A stretch of DNA of 62,785 nucleotides, from positions 1-62,785 of the forward strand of contig JBBIND010000015.1 of the NCBI GenBank assembly GCA_037444075.1, read 5' to 3'. Below, one piece after another: positions 9,432 to 17,976 of the stretch; position 1 is the stretch's first letter, and each line of letters begins with the position of its first letter. Both the position numbers and the translations under genes were made by a program. The stretch comes from JBBIND01 sp037444075 (GTDB taxonomy: Bacteria; Acidobacteriota; Terriglobia; Bryobacterales; Bryobacteraceae). The notes below the pieces were generated by a model. It was given only the letters and a program-made list of their open reading frames with translations, had not been told where the DNA came from and made no database searches.

Positions 9432-10910
9432 ATGAGTCAATTTTCACCCAGGCTCCACCTGAAGATTCAACAGAAGCAGACGCTCACCCCCAGTCTGGTC
9501 CAGATGGTGACGGTGCTCCAGTTGAACCGGTTGGAACTGAGGGAAATGATCCGCCAGGAGGTCGCCGAAAACCCGGTTCTCGAAGAGTCCGGCGACTCGG
9601 GTGAGGAACTGACACCCGCCGAAGTCCAGGCTGCCTTGGAGAGTGAACGGGATCCTCATCCGGCTGATGAGTCGATCCTGGAGGCGCTTTCCCAGGGCTC
9701 CGACGCGCAGAAAGAACCCGATCCCTTCGATGAGATCGACTTCGGCAGCTTCTTCGACGACTACCTGGACCCCGGCTATAAGACGCCCGTCTCCGAGCCG
9801 GCTGAAAGAACGCCGTTCGAAGCATTCCTTTCGGCTCCGGTTACGCTGAACGATTACCTGCTGAACCAACTCAGCCTGGTTGCCTTGAATGACGACTTGC
9901 GCGCGGCGGCGGATTTCATCATCGGCAACCTCGACGAGGGCGGCTATCTGCGAGCCACCCTGGAGGAAATAGCCGCCTCCAGCGGTGATCGGCTTGAGGA
10001 ACTTGAATCGGCGCTGGCCGTGGTGCAGTCACTGGATCCTTCCGGCGTTGGGGCACGCAACTTGCAGGAGTGCCTGCTGCTTCAGCTTGCCAGCCGGAAC
10101 GGCAAAGGCGGCGTGGCCTGGCAGATCGTCAGCGATCATCTGAAGCTGCTGGAGTCACACAACCTCAAGGAACTGGCCAAAGCCCTGAGCCGGCCGATGG
10201 AGCACGTGCAGATCGCCGTGACGGTAATCCAGGAACTCGATCCCCGTCCGGGATTGCGTTACTCGGGGCGGGACGCCAGGGTGATAGAGCCGGACGTCTA
10301 CATTTTCAAAGAAGGCGACGATTTCGTCATCCAGCTCAACGATGACGACTTGCCGCAGTTGCGCCTGAACGGCGATTACAGGCGGATGCTCACCCGGGAG
10401 AACGAGCCGAGCAAAGAGGTCCGCAACTACGTCAAGGACCGCTATGCATCCGCGCTGCAATTAATCAAGAACATCGAGCAGCGCAAGCAGACCATTCTGA
10501 AGGTGTGTCACGCCATCGTCTCCCGGCAACGCGCCTTCCTGGAGAGCGGCATTGAGCAGTTGAAGCCCATGATGCTCAAGGAAGTGGCCGAAGAAGTTGG
10601 CGTGCATCCTTCCACCGTAAGCCGGGCGGTAGCCGGCAAGTACGCGCACACCCCTCAGGGAGTGTTCGAACTGCGTTACTTTTTCTCCGAGGCCAGCCAA
10701 GGCCCCTCGGGGAGCGCCACACCGTTGCTGCTGCTGAAACGCAAGGTGAAGAAGATGATCGAGGACGAAGACCCGAGGCATCCGCTCACCGACGAGCAGA
10801 TTACGGAGAAGCTGCGTGCCCATGGCATTCAGGTGACGCGAAGGACCGTAGCCAAGTACCGCGAAGACATGAGGATTCCATCAACCCACCAAAGGCGGGT
10901 CCGCGATTGA
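9432..10910 (+). CDS. rpoN: RNA polymerase sigma-54 factor
   Basis: 492 residues from ATG 9432 (an in-frame GTG at 9426 is also possible). Region I, Gln/Leu-rich, is at residues 1-50 (LHLKIQQKQTLTPSLVQM), followed by an acidic linker to about 115. The core-binding domain is in the middle, the helix-turn-helix near 385 (LKEVAEEVGVHPSTVSRAV), and the RpoN box (RRTVAKYREDM) close to the C-terminus. The protein directs core RNA polymerase to -24/-12 promoters and needs an AAA+ activator. It heads an rpoN-hpf-rapZ cluster, a classical arrangement in Gram-negative bacteria, here without ptsN. The length is normal for the family. Confidence 0.97.
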   Translation: MSQFSPRLHLKIQQKQTLTPSLVQMVTVLQLNRLELREMIRQEVAENPVLEESGDSGEELTPAEVQAALESERDPHPADESILEALSQGSDAQKEPDPFDEIDFGSFFDDYLDPGYKTPVSEPAERTPFEAFLSAPVTLNDYLLNQLSLVALNDDLRAAADFIIGNLDEGGYLRATLEEIAASSGDRLEELESALAVVQSLDPSGVGARNLQECLLLQLASRNGKGGVAWQIVSDHLKLLESHNLKELAKALSRPMEHVQIAVTVIQELDPRPGLRYSGRDARVIEPDVYIFKEGDDFVIQLNDDDLPQLRLNGDYRRMLTRENEPSKEVRNYVKDRYASALQLIKNIEQRKQTILKVCHAIVSRQRAFLESGIEQLKPMMLKEVAEEVGVHPSTVSRAVAGKYAHTPQGVFELRYFFSEASQGPSGSATPLLLLKRKVKKMIEDEDPRHPLTDEQITEKLRAHGIQVTRRTVAKYREDMRIPSTHQRRVRD

Positions 10911-10956
10911 TTTCGGCGGATTCGCCTCCGGCACTTTCCCCTGAACGGAGGCGAAC

Positions 10957-11505
10957 ATGAAAGTCACTTATACGGGTAAGCTCGACAACATACTGCCTGC
11001 TCAGCAGAAGAAGCTGGAAGCCAAGTTCGGCAAGTTGGGCAAGCTGCTGGACGGGAAGGAGCAACGCGAGGCGCACGTGATCATCAGCCCGGAGCGCCGG
11101 AGCCAGCGGGCTGAAGTCACGTTGAACTACTACGATCATCCGTTAGTGGGAATCGCTAAGGCCTCGGACTCGTTCACCGCTATCATGGCGGCGCTGGAGA
11201 AACTGGAAAAGCAGGCCCTGAAGCAGCGCGCCAAGTGGCGGGACACCCGGCGCGGGGCGGACCAGGGACTCAAGCAACAACCTGTCGTGCCGGCGAGTCC
11301 TCGCCCTGAAGCGGCAGAGGCGGCTCCGCAGAGGAGAATTGTCCGCGTGAACCGTGTCCCGAACCGGAAACCGCTCACGTTGGAGGAGGCGGTGCTCGAA
11401 CTGGAGGCGGGCGGCGAATATCTGGCTTTCCGGGACTCCGATACGGACCGGTTGTCGGTCCTTCTGCGGAGGAAAGACGGCAACTTCGATCTGATCGAAT
11501 CCTAG
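10957..11505 (+). CDS. hpf: Long-form ribosome hibernation promoting factor
   Basis: 182 residues. The N-terminal RaiA/HPF domain (about 1-100) should bind the 30S decoding region; it contains the AHVIISPERRSQRAEVTLNYYDHPL strand pair. A variable linker (100-130) leads to the C-terminal dimerisation domain (RKPLTLEEAVLELEAGGEYLAFRD, then DGNFDLIE) found only in long HPF, which makes 100S ribosome dimers. It starts 46 bases after rpoN with a GGAGG-type site (AACGGAGGCGAAC) and is probably in the same transcript. Confidence 0.95.
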   Translation: MKVTYTGKLDNILPAQQKKLEAKFGKLGKLLDGKEQREAHVIISPERRSQRAEVTLNYYDHPLVGIAKASDSFTAIMAALEKLEKQALKQRAKWRDTRRGADQGLKQQPVVPASPRPEAAEAAPQRRIVRVNRVPNRKPLTLEEAVLELEAGGEYLAFRDSDTDRLSVLLRRKDGNFDLIES

Positions 11506-11506
11506 C

Positions 11507-11634
11507 AGGCTGCTGAAAAGCCTTCCGGCGGGTCCGGGGCGCAACAACTGAAGCTTATGCCACAGGGCAAACCAACGGCTTGCGTGCCCACGTGGGGCGA
11601 GCTTCAGCTTGCCCAACGGCTTGGTCAGCAGGCT
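11507..11634. repeat. Imperfect palindromic repeat (MITE/REP-like) between hpf and rapZ
   Basis: The two ends are imperfect inverted copies of each other: AGGCTGCTGAAAAGCC at 11507 and, read from the other strand, AGCCTGCTGACCAAGCC ending at 11634. Further in, CTGAAGCT at 11548-11555 is mirrored by AGCTTCAG at 11600-11607. An 11-base direct repeat (CCAACGGCTTG) occurs at 11572-11582 and 11613-11623. It starts one base after the hpf stop region and has no coding capacity. It looks like a dispersed non-autonomous element, but copy number cannot be checked here. Confidence 0.5.
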
Positions 11635-11672
11635 CCCAGGCTCGATGCCGGCAGCCACCGGCCGTGGAGCAC

Positions 11673-12566
11673 ATGAACAAGAAGTCCGCTAAGAAAACAG
11701 GGTCCAAGGACGCCAACCTCGTAATCATTACCGGCCTGAGCGGCTCCGGCAAAGGGACTGTCCTCAAGTGCCTCGAAGACCTGGGCTATTACGCAGTCGA
11801 CAACCTGCCGCTGGAACTCATTGAGAAATTCGCGGAATTGACCGGGGAATCAGCCAATACGCGGCAGGCGGCCCTGGTCGTGGACATCCGCGAAGGCAGC
11901 GGGCTGGATCGTTTTCCCTCCATCTACAAGCGCATTCAGCGCCGTGTGCCCACTCAACTGGTGTTTCTGGAGGCCGAGGACGCGACCCTGGTGCGGCGCT
12001 ACAGCGAAACCCGGCGTCCTCACCCGCTGGGCACCGAACGCAGCCTCGCGCGGAGTGTGCGCTCCGAAAGGGAACGGCTGGCGCCCATACGCGAACTGGC
12101 GGATCACATCATCAACACCTCCAAGTTCAACGTGCATGAATTGCGTGAACTGGTGGAGCAGACTTTCCGTGGGCAGCGGGACCAGTCGCGGATCAGGATC
12201 TACGTCACCAGCTTCGGGTACCGGCATGGCGTACCGTCTGACAGTGATCTCGTGTTTGATGTGCGTTTCCTGCCCAACCCCAACTACATCCCGGAGTTCA
12301 AGCACCTGACGGGCAGCCACCCACGCGTTGCGCGCTACGTCCGTTCCTTCCCGCAGACCGTGGAGTTCATCGAGCGTATTTCGGACCTGCTGACCTATCT
12401 GCTGCCGCACTACGTCGATGAAGGCAAGAGCTACCTCACCATCGCGTTTGGCTGCACCGGCGGCCATCACCGCTCGGTGATGATGGCTGAAGAGGTGTGC
12501 AAGCTGCTGCGGCGTTCCGGTTACAAGGTGAAAGTCACTCATCGGGACACGGTCAAGCCGCTCTGA
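11673..12566 (+). CDS. rapZ: RapZ-family RNase adapter / P-loop nucleotide-binding protein
   Basis: 297 residues. Walker A GLSGSGKGT is at residues 21-29 and a Walker B-like DNLP near 46. The C-terminal half carries the conserved VTSFGYRHGVPSDSDLVFDVRFLPNP signature and GCTGGHHRSV near 270. In E. coli RapZ presents the sRNA GlmZ to RNase E to tune glucosamine-6-phosphate synthesis; in other phyla the target is unknown. The frame is open from 11580, but those first 31 codons lie in the palindromic repeat, so ATG 11673 is chosen. It completes the rpoN-hpf-rapZ cluster. Confidence 0.95.
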   Translation: MNKKSAKKTGSKDANLVIITGLSGSGKGTVLKCLEDLGYYAVDNLPLELIEKFAELTGESANTRQAALVVDIREGSGLDRFPSIYKRIQRRVPTQLVFLEAEDATLVRRYSETRRPHPLGTERSLARSVRSERERLAPIRELADHIINTSKFNVHELRELVEQTFRGQRDQSRIRIYVTSFGYRHGVPSDSDLVFDVRFLPNPNYIPEFKHLTGSHPRVARYVRSFPQTVEFIERISDLLTYLLPHYVDEGKSYLTIAFGCTGGHHRSVMMAEEVCKLLRRSGYKVKVTHRDTVKPL

Positions 12567-12628
12567 GCAGCCGTACCCGCAAAGGCCCGCGTTTCTGTCC
12601 AATTTACGCGGCCCCCCGCTTATCCGGC

Positions 12629-12683
12629 CCGCACCACCGCCACTACTTGCGTTTGGATGGCCTGCCCGCTTAGACTGGGAAGG
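12629..12683 (+). repeat. 55-bp exact duplicate, left copy (contig end)
   Basis: This 55-base segment is identical to 12784-12838, and the two copies directly flank a run of exactly 100 N. Identical contig ends of one k-mer length are what a de Bruijn assembler leaves when it fails to merge contigs. The duplication and the gap are therefore probably artefacts. Confidence 0.9.
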
Positions 12684-12783
12684 NNNNNNNNNNNNNNNNN
12701 NNNNNNNNNNNNNNNNNNNNNNNNNNNNNNNNNNNNNNNNNNNNNNNNNNNNNNNNNNNNNNNNNNNNNNNNNNNNNNNNNNN
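12684..12783. other. Assembly gap, 100 N
   Basis: Exactly 100 N, the usual placeholder for a gap of unknown size. It is flanked by identical 55-base ends (12629-12683 and 12784-12838), so the real distance may be zero or the contigs may overlap. Confidence 0.95.
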
Positions 12784-12838
12784 CCGCACCACCGCCACTA
12801 CTTGCGTTTGGATGGCCTGCCCGCTTAGACTGGGAAGG
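12784..12838 (+). repeat. 55-bp exact duplicate, right copy (contig start)
   Basis: Identical to 12629-12683. This copy runs directly into the cobalamin riboswitch, so it is the one whose downstream context is intact. Confidence 0.9.
12802..12831 (+). promoter_or_regulatory. Possible promoter of the cobalamin-regulated receptor
   Basis: TTGCGT at 12802-12807 and TAGACT at 12826-12831 are separated by 18 bases and lie just ahead of the riboswitch. The match to the sigma-70 consensus is moderate. The position is right for a transcript that starts with the aptamer. Confidence 0.35.
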
Positions 12839-13045
12839 TCGCTGGTGCGCCCGACAGGGCGCCTAAGAGGGAACCCGGTGCGATTCCGGGACTGCCCCGC
12901 AGCGGTGAGCAGGAACGAAAGCCGCCAACAAAGCACTGGCCTTCCGAGGGCTGGGAAGCGGCGGCCGGTAGGAAACCCCGAAGGGGGTGAGCCTGCGAGT
13001 CCGAAGACCTGCCTGCGATGCGCGAGAGCGCCTGATTTTGACGTG
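12836..13045 (+). promoter_or_regulatory. Cobalamin (B12) riboswitch
   Basis: The conserved aptamer blocks appear in order. AAGAGGGAA and CCGGTGCGATTCCGGG lie around 12865-12890, CTGCCCCGCAGCGGTGAG around 12892-12909, GCACTGGCC around 12933, GGCCGGTAGGAAA around 12963, and the B12 box GTCCGAAGACCTGCC around 12999-13013. The receptor ATG follows at 13067 behind GGGGAGGT, so adenosylcobalamin binding is expected to shut off translation or transcription. This also explains why the open frame extending back to 12812 is not coding. Confidence 0.93.
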
Positions 13046-13066
13046 AGCCTTCGACGGGGAGGTGGC

Positions 13067-15624
13067 ATGAAACACCGCAACATTCTTTCTTCTTCCGGCA
13101 GCGCGCTGCTCTTGCGCGCGCTAGTGTTTTGCCTGGCGGGCGCCGGCGCGTTTCACGCCGCGGAGATCTGCGGCCGCATAGGGGATCCGACCGAGGCGGG
13201 AGTGCCGTCCGCAACGGTAAGCATCCAGAGCCGGCAGGCGCAGGATCGCAGAACGGTAACCACCGACGCTTCGGGCAACTTCTGCCTCGCAGTCGGTCAG
13301 GAAGGGACATACCTGCTTGCCGCGCATGCACCTGGCTTCGCCGCCGGTGCAGCCGAAGTGCGGGTCAAGGCGGGAGAAACAGCCCGCATAGCGCTGTCGC
13401 TCGAGTTGGCCCGAGTCAGCACGACCGTGGTCGTCACGGCTTCGAGTACGGTGCAGACGACGGAGGAAGCCGCCAAGGCAACCGACACGGTATCGTCTCG
13501 GGAATTCGAGCAACGCGCCGAGTTCATTCTGGCGGAAGCCCTCCGAACCGTCCCGGGCGTGTTGGTACGGCAATTGGGTGGACCGGGCAGCCTGGCAAGA
13601 CTGCAGTTGCGGGGCTTGCGCACCGTGGACACAGCGGTATTGATCGATGGATTCCGGTTTCGCGATGCCGCTGCCACACAGGGGGATGCAACCTCGCTCG
13701 TGAGCGATATGCTCACGCTCGGCCTCGACCGGGTGGAGGTGCTGCGAGGTTCCGGTTCGTCGCTTTACGGGAGTCACGCTTCGGGAGGCGTCATTCATCT
13801 CGTGAGCCGTCAGGGGGGCGGCGCGCTGCGCCTCGTGGACCGCCGCGCTGACGCTCGACTTGTTGCACCGCGGCGACTGACTCCGACCATGTGACGGTGA
13901 ACCACAGCATGTGAGGCGCTTCGTCACATGCTCGTGGGTTTCGGCCGACGGCTNNNNNNNNNNGCCGTCAGGGGGGCGGCGCGTGGCGCGGCAGTCTGGA
14001 AGCGGAAGGTGGAGGGCTAGGGCTGTTTCGCGGACAAGCGGGTGTGACCGGCGCTTCCAAAGACGGATTGCTGCAATACTCAGCGGGAGCCACGCATTGG
14101 AACCTGGCGCGCGGAGTGGACGAGGATGACCGGGCGCGCAACTCGGGCGCACACGGCTGGTTGCAATACGAGGTTGCCCCGGCCGCGACCTTGAGTGGCC
14201 GCCTGCTGGCAGGGGACGGTTTCGTGCAACTCAACGACAACCCATTCGTGGCCCCCGGGGTGCGTCTTCCGGCGCAGGGCGAAATCCGGGCCGTGGCGTT
14301 GCCCGCCGCAGGCGGAAACTACGTACCCGCGCCCAATGACCCTGACAGCCGGCGAACATCAAGACACGCTGCCGCCATGGTGGCGTTCTCTCACCGGCCA
14401 AGCCCTGCGATCGGCTACCGGTTGGCCTATCAGGGTCTGACCACGCGCCGCTATGCTCACGACGGGCCGGGGGGCACGTTCTTTGAGCCGCTCTTCAATT
14501 CCAGTACCGCGTTCAACAGCCGCATCGACAGCCTTCAGGCGAGAACTGACGCACAGGCGGGCTCCCATCACCTGCTCTCCGCCGGCTACGAGTACGAGCG
14601 CGAAAGCTATGACCACCTTTCGCGCGACGCGAATCCTGACGCGGCTGTGCGGGTGCATGCGCGCGCCCAGGCTTTCCAGCACAGTCACACGCTGTTTGCC
14701 CAGGAGCAGGCGCGGTTGGCGGACGGAAGGCTGCTGCTTTCGCTCAGCGGACGGACGCAATGGTTCCGCCTCAGCCGTCCCGTATTCGAAGGCGGCGCGC
14801 CACAGTATGCGGGAACCCGGCTGGAGGCTCCGCGCCCGGCCTACATTGGGGATGCAGCGGTCGCCTACTTCCTCAACGCCTCAAGCACCAAACTCCGGGC
14901 ACACGTGGGCAACGGATACCGCGCGCCTTCGCTCTTCGAACGCTTTGGCGCGTCCTTCTACTTCGGATCCTTCAGCGCCTACGGTGATCCTAGATTGAAA
15001 CCTGAGCGCTCCGTGTCCGCCGACGCCGGCATAGAGCAACACCTGGCCTCCTCCCGGCTGCGGCTCAGCTCCACCTACTTCTACACGCGCCTCCAGGAAG
15101 TGATCTTCTTCGACTTCAGCGGTCTGATCGAGCCCCTGACGGATCCCTACGGCCGCTTCGGCGGCTACCGCAACACAGGCGGGGGAATGGCCCGCGGGGT
15201 GGAATCCTCCGCCGAGGCTGCGCCCTCAGAGTGGCTCCGCATCAAGGGGTCCTACACCTACACGCTCGCTCAGGAACGCACCTCCATGCTGGCGGATGGC
15301 TCACTGCGGTCGTTCTTCATCCCGGACCACATGGTGACGCTGACCGCGACGCAGCGCTGGGGACGCCGTTTGGAAGTGACTACGGACCTGGCAGCCACCA
15401 GCAGTTACACGTTTCCTTTGTTCACATTCGAAGGCAGCCGGGCCTTCCGTTTCGACGGCCCCCGGCGCCTGGACGTAGCCGCGGTCTATACGAACACGCT
15501 TCGCGACGGACGCGCCATCCAGTGGTTTGCGCGAGTGGAGAACGTTCTCAACCGGCGGCACTACGAAGAGGGCTTCCCCGTGCCGCGCCTGTGGGCGACC
15601 ACGGGGCTCAGATTCCTGTTCTGA
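13067..15624 (+). CDS. TonB-dependent receptor, BtuB-like, interrupted in the assembly
   Basis: From ATG 13067 there is a signal peptide (to about residue 27), a carboxypeptidase-regulatory/CnaB-like domain (about 30-115), and a plug domain (LRTVPGVLVRQLGGPGSLARLQLRGLR, then VEVLRGSGSSLYGSHASGGVIHLVSRQGGGA). At 13826 the frame leaves the family and stops at 13894. After a 10-N gap the same 20 bases recur at 13964 and the barrel resumes (RQGGGAWRGSLEAE) and runs to a normal C-terminal strand (LWATTGLRFLF) at 15624. Joined at the repeat, the protein would be about 800 residues, normal for a vitamin B12-type receptor. The riboswitch upstream supports cobalamin or a cobalamin-linked substrate as cargo. 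The break is probably an assembly error rather than a pseudogene. Confidence 0.85.
13826..13963. other. Foreign-looking insert plus 10-N gap inside the receptor gene
   Basis: Between two identical 20-base copies (13806-13825 and 13964-13983) lie 128 bases that do not continue the receptor, followed by 10 N at 13954-13963. The segment contains an 8-base perfect hairpin stem, GCATGTGA with TCACATGC. Removing it restores the receptor frame exactly. Misjoined contig ends are most likely; a small real insertion is possible. Confidence 0.75.
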
Positions 15625-15710
15625 GTGGCGCCCAACCGAGGCCGCGCCCGGCGCAGGCCAGCCGGGATTTCCCGTAACTTCGCCCGGCGGCTTCGGGCCA
15701 TAATCGATCC

Positions 15711-16898
15711 ATGATCACCCGCCGCCGTCTGCTGGCTGCGCCGGGGTTGCTGGCGGTGTCAAACACGTCTGTTTCCGCACGCGCCCGGCAGCTTCACCAG
15801 GAGGCCTTCGTATTCGACGGCCACGTCCACGTAGTGAACCGCCAGTTCCACCACGGCGGTGACATAGGCCAGCTTTACAGCGATGGTCAGGTCGACCTGC
15901 CGCGGATGCGCCGGGGCGGAGTTGATGCGCTGATGTTCACGGTCTATGTGACGGAGGAGTACTACCCTCCGCGCCTGGAAACGAAACAGACACTGCGCTT
16001 GATTGAGCTTGCCCTCGACCAAATCCAGCGCAACCAGAAAACCCTCGAACTTGCGCTGTCCGCGTCCGATGTTGACCGGATTCATGGCAATGGCAAAATC
16101 GCCGCCGTCCTCGACCTGGAGGGGTCCTTCGACCTGGACGGAGATCTCGCCGTCCTGCGCTCCCTTTACCGTCTGGGGCTTCGCTGCGTTCAGCTTCCGG
16201 CCCACAACTGGGCCAACAACTTCGCCGATTCCTGCTGCGCGCCGCACAAATGGAAAGGGCTGAACGAGCACGGCCGTGCCGTCGTGCGCGAACTGAACCG
16301 CCTGGGGATTCTCATCAACGTGTCCCACGCCTCCGACCAGACCATCGAGCAGGTCCTCGAGGTAAGCTCACAGCCGGTCGCCGCCACTCACCACGGGCTG
16401 CGCAGCTTCAATGACATTCCGCGCAACATGCCTGAGCGCCTGCTCGAGAAACTGGCAGCCAAGGGCGGCGTGATCGGCTTCCATATCGGCAATTCCTTCC
16501 ACAACCCCGCGTACCACGCCTGGCGGACCAGGCATGCGGGCAAGCCCTTCTGGGACACCAGCGCCATCGGAAAGAAAGAGGCGGGCCTGAGTATTGAGGA
16601 AATCGACAAGCTGGTGGCGCCCAGGTTCCCCATGACCGGCGTGAACGCGCCCGAAGAAATCCTGTTGTCCGTAGACCAGTGGCTTGAAGTAGCGGAGCGC
16701 GCTATTCAAGTGGCGGGCGAGGATCACGTGGCGCTCGGCAGTGACTTCGATGGCGGACCCACTCCACCACGCGGGATGCGGGACATCGCCGATCTGCCGA
16801 TGCTGACCGAAGCCATGCTGAGGCGCGGCTGGCCGGAAGGGCGCATCCGGAAGTTCCTCGGCCTGAACCTCCTGCGCGTCTTCCGGCAGGTCAGTTGA
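15711..16898 (+). CDS. Membrane dipeptidase, peptidase M19 (renal dipeptidase family)
   Basis: 395 residues beginning with a twin-arginine-type signal (TRRRLLAAPGLLAV), so exported. M19 zinc-site motifs are present in order: FDGHVHV near residue 35, DLEG near 137, NVSHASDQT near 205, THHGLRS near 225 and GSDFDGGPTPP near 345. The enzyme cleaves dipeptides, including some with a D-residue, in the periplasm. It stands alone, 86 bases after the TonB receptor, and converges with the DUF362 gene. The length is normal. Confidence 0.93.
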   Translation: MITRRRLLAAPGLLAVSNTSVSARARQLHQEAFVFDGHVHVVNRQFHHGGDIGQLYSDGQVDLPRMRRGGVDALMFTVYVTEEYYPPRLETKQTLRLIELALDQIQRNQKTLELALSASDVDRIHGNGKIAAVLDLEGSFDLDGDLAVLRSLYRLGLRCVQLPAHNWANNFADSCCAPHKWKGLNEHGRAVVRELNRLGILINVSHASDQTIEQVLEVSSQPVAATHHGLRSFNDIPRNMPERLLEKLAAKGGVIGFHIGNSFHNPAYHAWRTRHAGKPFWDTSAIGKKEAGLSIEEIDKLVAPRFPMTGVNAPEEILLSVDQWLEVAERAIQVAGEDHVALGSDFDGGPTPPRGMRDIADLPMLTEAMLRRGWPEGRIRKFLGLNLLRVFRQVS

Positions 16899-16939
16899 CG
16901 CAGGCACGCCGGGGTGTGCGCCGGGGCGTGCCCGCGGCG

Positions 16940-17962
16940 TCAGGTTTTTGGCAGCGGACCTAGCCACTCGATCTGCCGGTCGATCCGCGGGTGCAGCTTG
17001 TAAGTCTTGCGGACGTCCGCAATCGCCGTGTTGCCGCGCAGGTCGATCTTGGCGAGGTCATATTGCCCGAGCCCGGCGTCGCAGCAGTACCTCAGATAAC
17101 CCGGCCAATCGGGATTGACGCCCATCGCTTCGACGCCCACTCGGTCCGCAGCCACCAAATCCATGGACGCAATGGCGATCCGCGAAGACACCGGAGTGCC
17201 CTTCAAGGGGCCTTCACCTTCCATCCCTTCGAAACCGTCGATGACGGTGGCGCCCCAAAACGGGCTCATGCGCTTCGCCGTCAGCGCCAGGTTCATCTGG
17301 ATCTGCCGGTAACCCTGGTGGTACTTGTACTTGTCATGCCACTTGCTGGTGTCCTTGCAGGAGTTGTGCAGTGGCGCGGCCATCACCAGGTTTTTCACGC
17401 CGAGCGTCACCACGACGTTGTCGTGCGCCTTAAGGATGGCTGAACCCAGGATGAAGGCGTCAGGATCGAACAGCCTCGCGGCTAGCCTGACCTGCGTCAG
17501 GTGCAGGTTCCGGTCGACAATCTCATCCACTACGAAGCGTTGCTCGTCATTCAGGTCAACAAGGCTGATCTTCAACGGACGGTATTCGGTGAGAAGGCGG
17601 TGGTATTGGAAGTTTTCATAGGCGTCCCACGTGCAGTCCTTCGAGGAATCGGCGATGACGACGGGCCCCCGGTAGCGCTCCTGCAAATAATCCAGGATTC
17701 CGCGCAGGGCATCGACGTGCGTGGAGCCGAGTTGATTCGTAACCGCTACAGTGTTCGGCTTCAGCAGGACGTACTTCTTGCGCTTCAGCGCCGGGCGGAG
17801 TTGGTCGTCTATCGCCAGTAACGCAGCATAGATGTTCTTGCGGCGGTCATCGCCCTGGACCAGTGAAGCCGTCGACCGGCGTTCATACTTAGCCACTTGG
17901 GCAGTGAGCGGGACGGCTCCCGCGGCGAGCGAAAGCAATGATCGGCGCGACAGCTTTGCCAT
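16940..17962 (-). CDS. DUF362 domain-containing Tat-exported protein
   Basis: 340 residues with an SRRSLLSLAAGAVPL twin-arginine signal. The DUF362 pattern is clear: LLKPNTVAVTNQLGSTHVDALRGIL, VIADSS, LGSAILKAHDNVVVTLGVKNLVMAAP and an AADRVGVEAMG segment. Many DUF362 proteins carry a ferredoxin domain; this one has only scattered Cys and no CxxCxxC cluster, so it belongs to the cluster-less exported subgroup. The function is unknown. It follows the esterase gene (14 bases between them) and is probably co-transcribed with it. Confidence 0.88.
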   Translation of the reverse strand: MAKLSRRSLLSLAAGAVPLTAQVAKYERRSTASLVQGDDRRKNIYAALLAIDDQLRPALKRKKYVLLKPNTVAVTNQLGSTHVDALRGILDYLQERYRGPVVIADSSKDCTWDAYENFQYHRLLTEYRPLKISLVDLNDEQRFVVDEIVDRNLHLTQVRLAARLFDPDAFILGSAILKAHDNVVVTLGVKNLVMAAPLHNSCKDTSKWHDKYKYHQGYRQIQMNLALTAKRMSPFWGATVIDGFEGMEGEGPLKGTPVSSRIAIASMDLVAADRVGVEAMGVNPDWPGYLRYCCDAGLGQYDLAKIDLRGNTAIADVRKTYKLHPRIDRQIEWLGPLPKT

Positions 17963-17976
17963 GCAATGAGCTTACC

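Noticed and set aside
11580..11672. Longer start for rapZ
   Set aside because: Those 31 codons fall mostly in the palindromic repeat, and family members start near 11673.
12812..13066. N-terminal extension of the receptor frame
   Set aside because: It translates the cobalamin riboswitch; the true start at 13067 has its own ribosome site and signal peptide.
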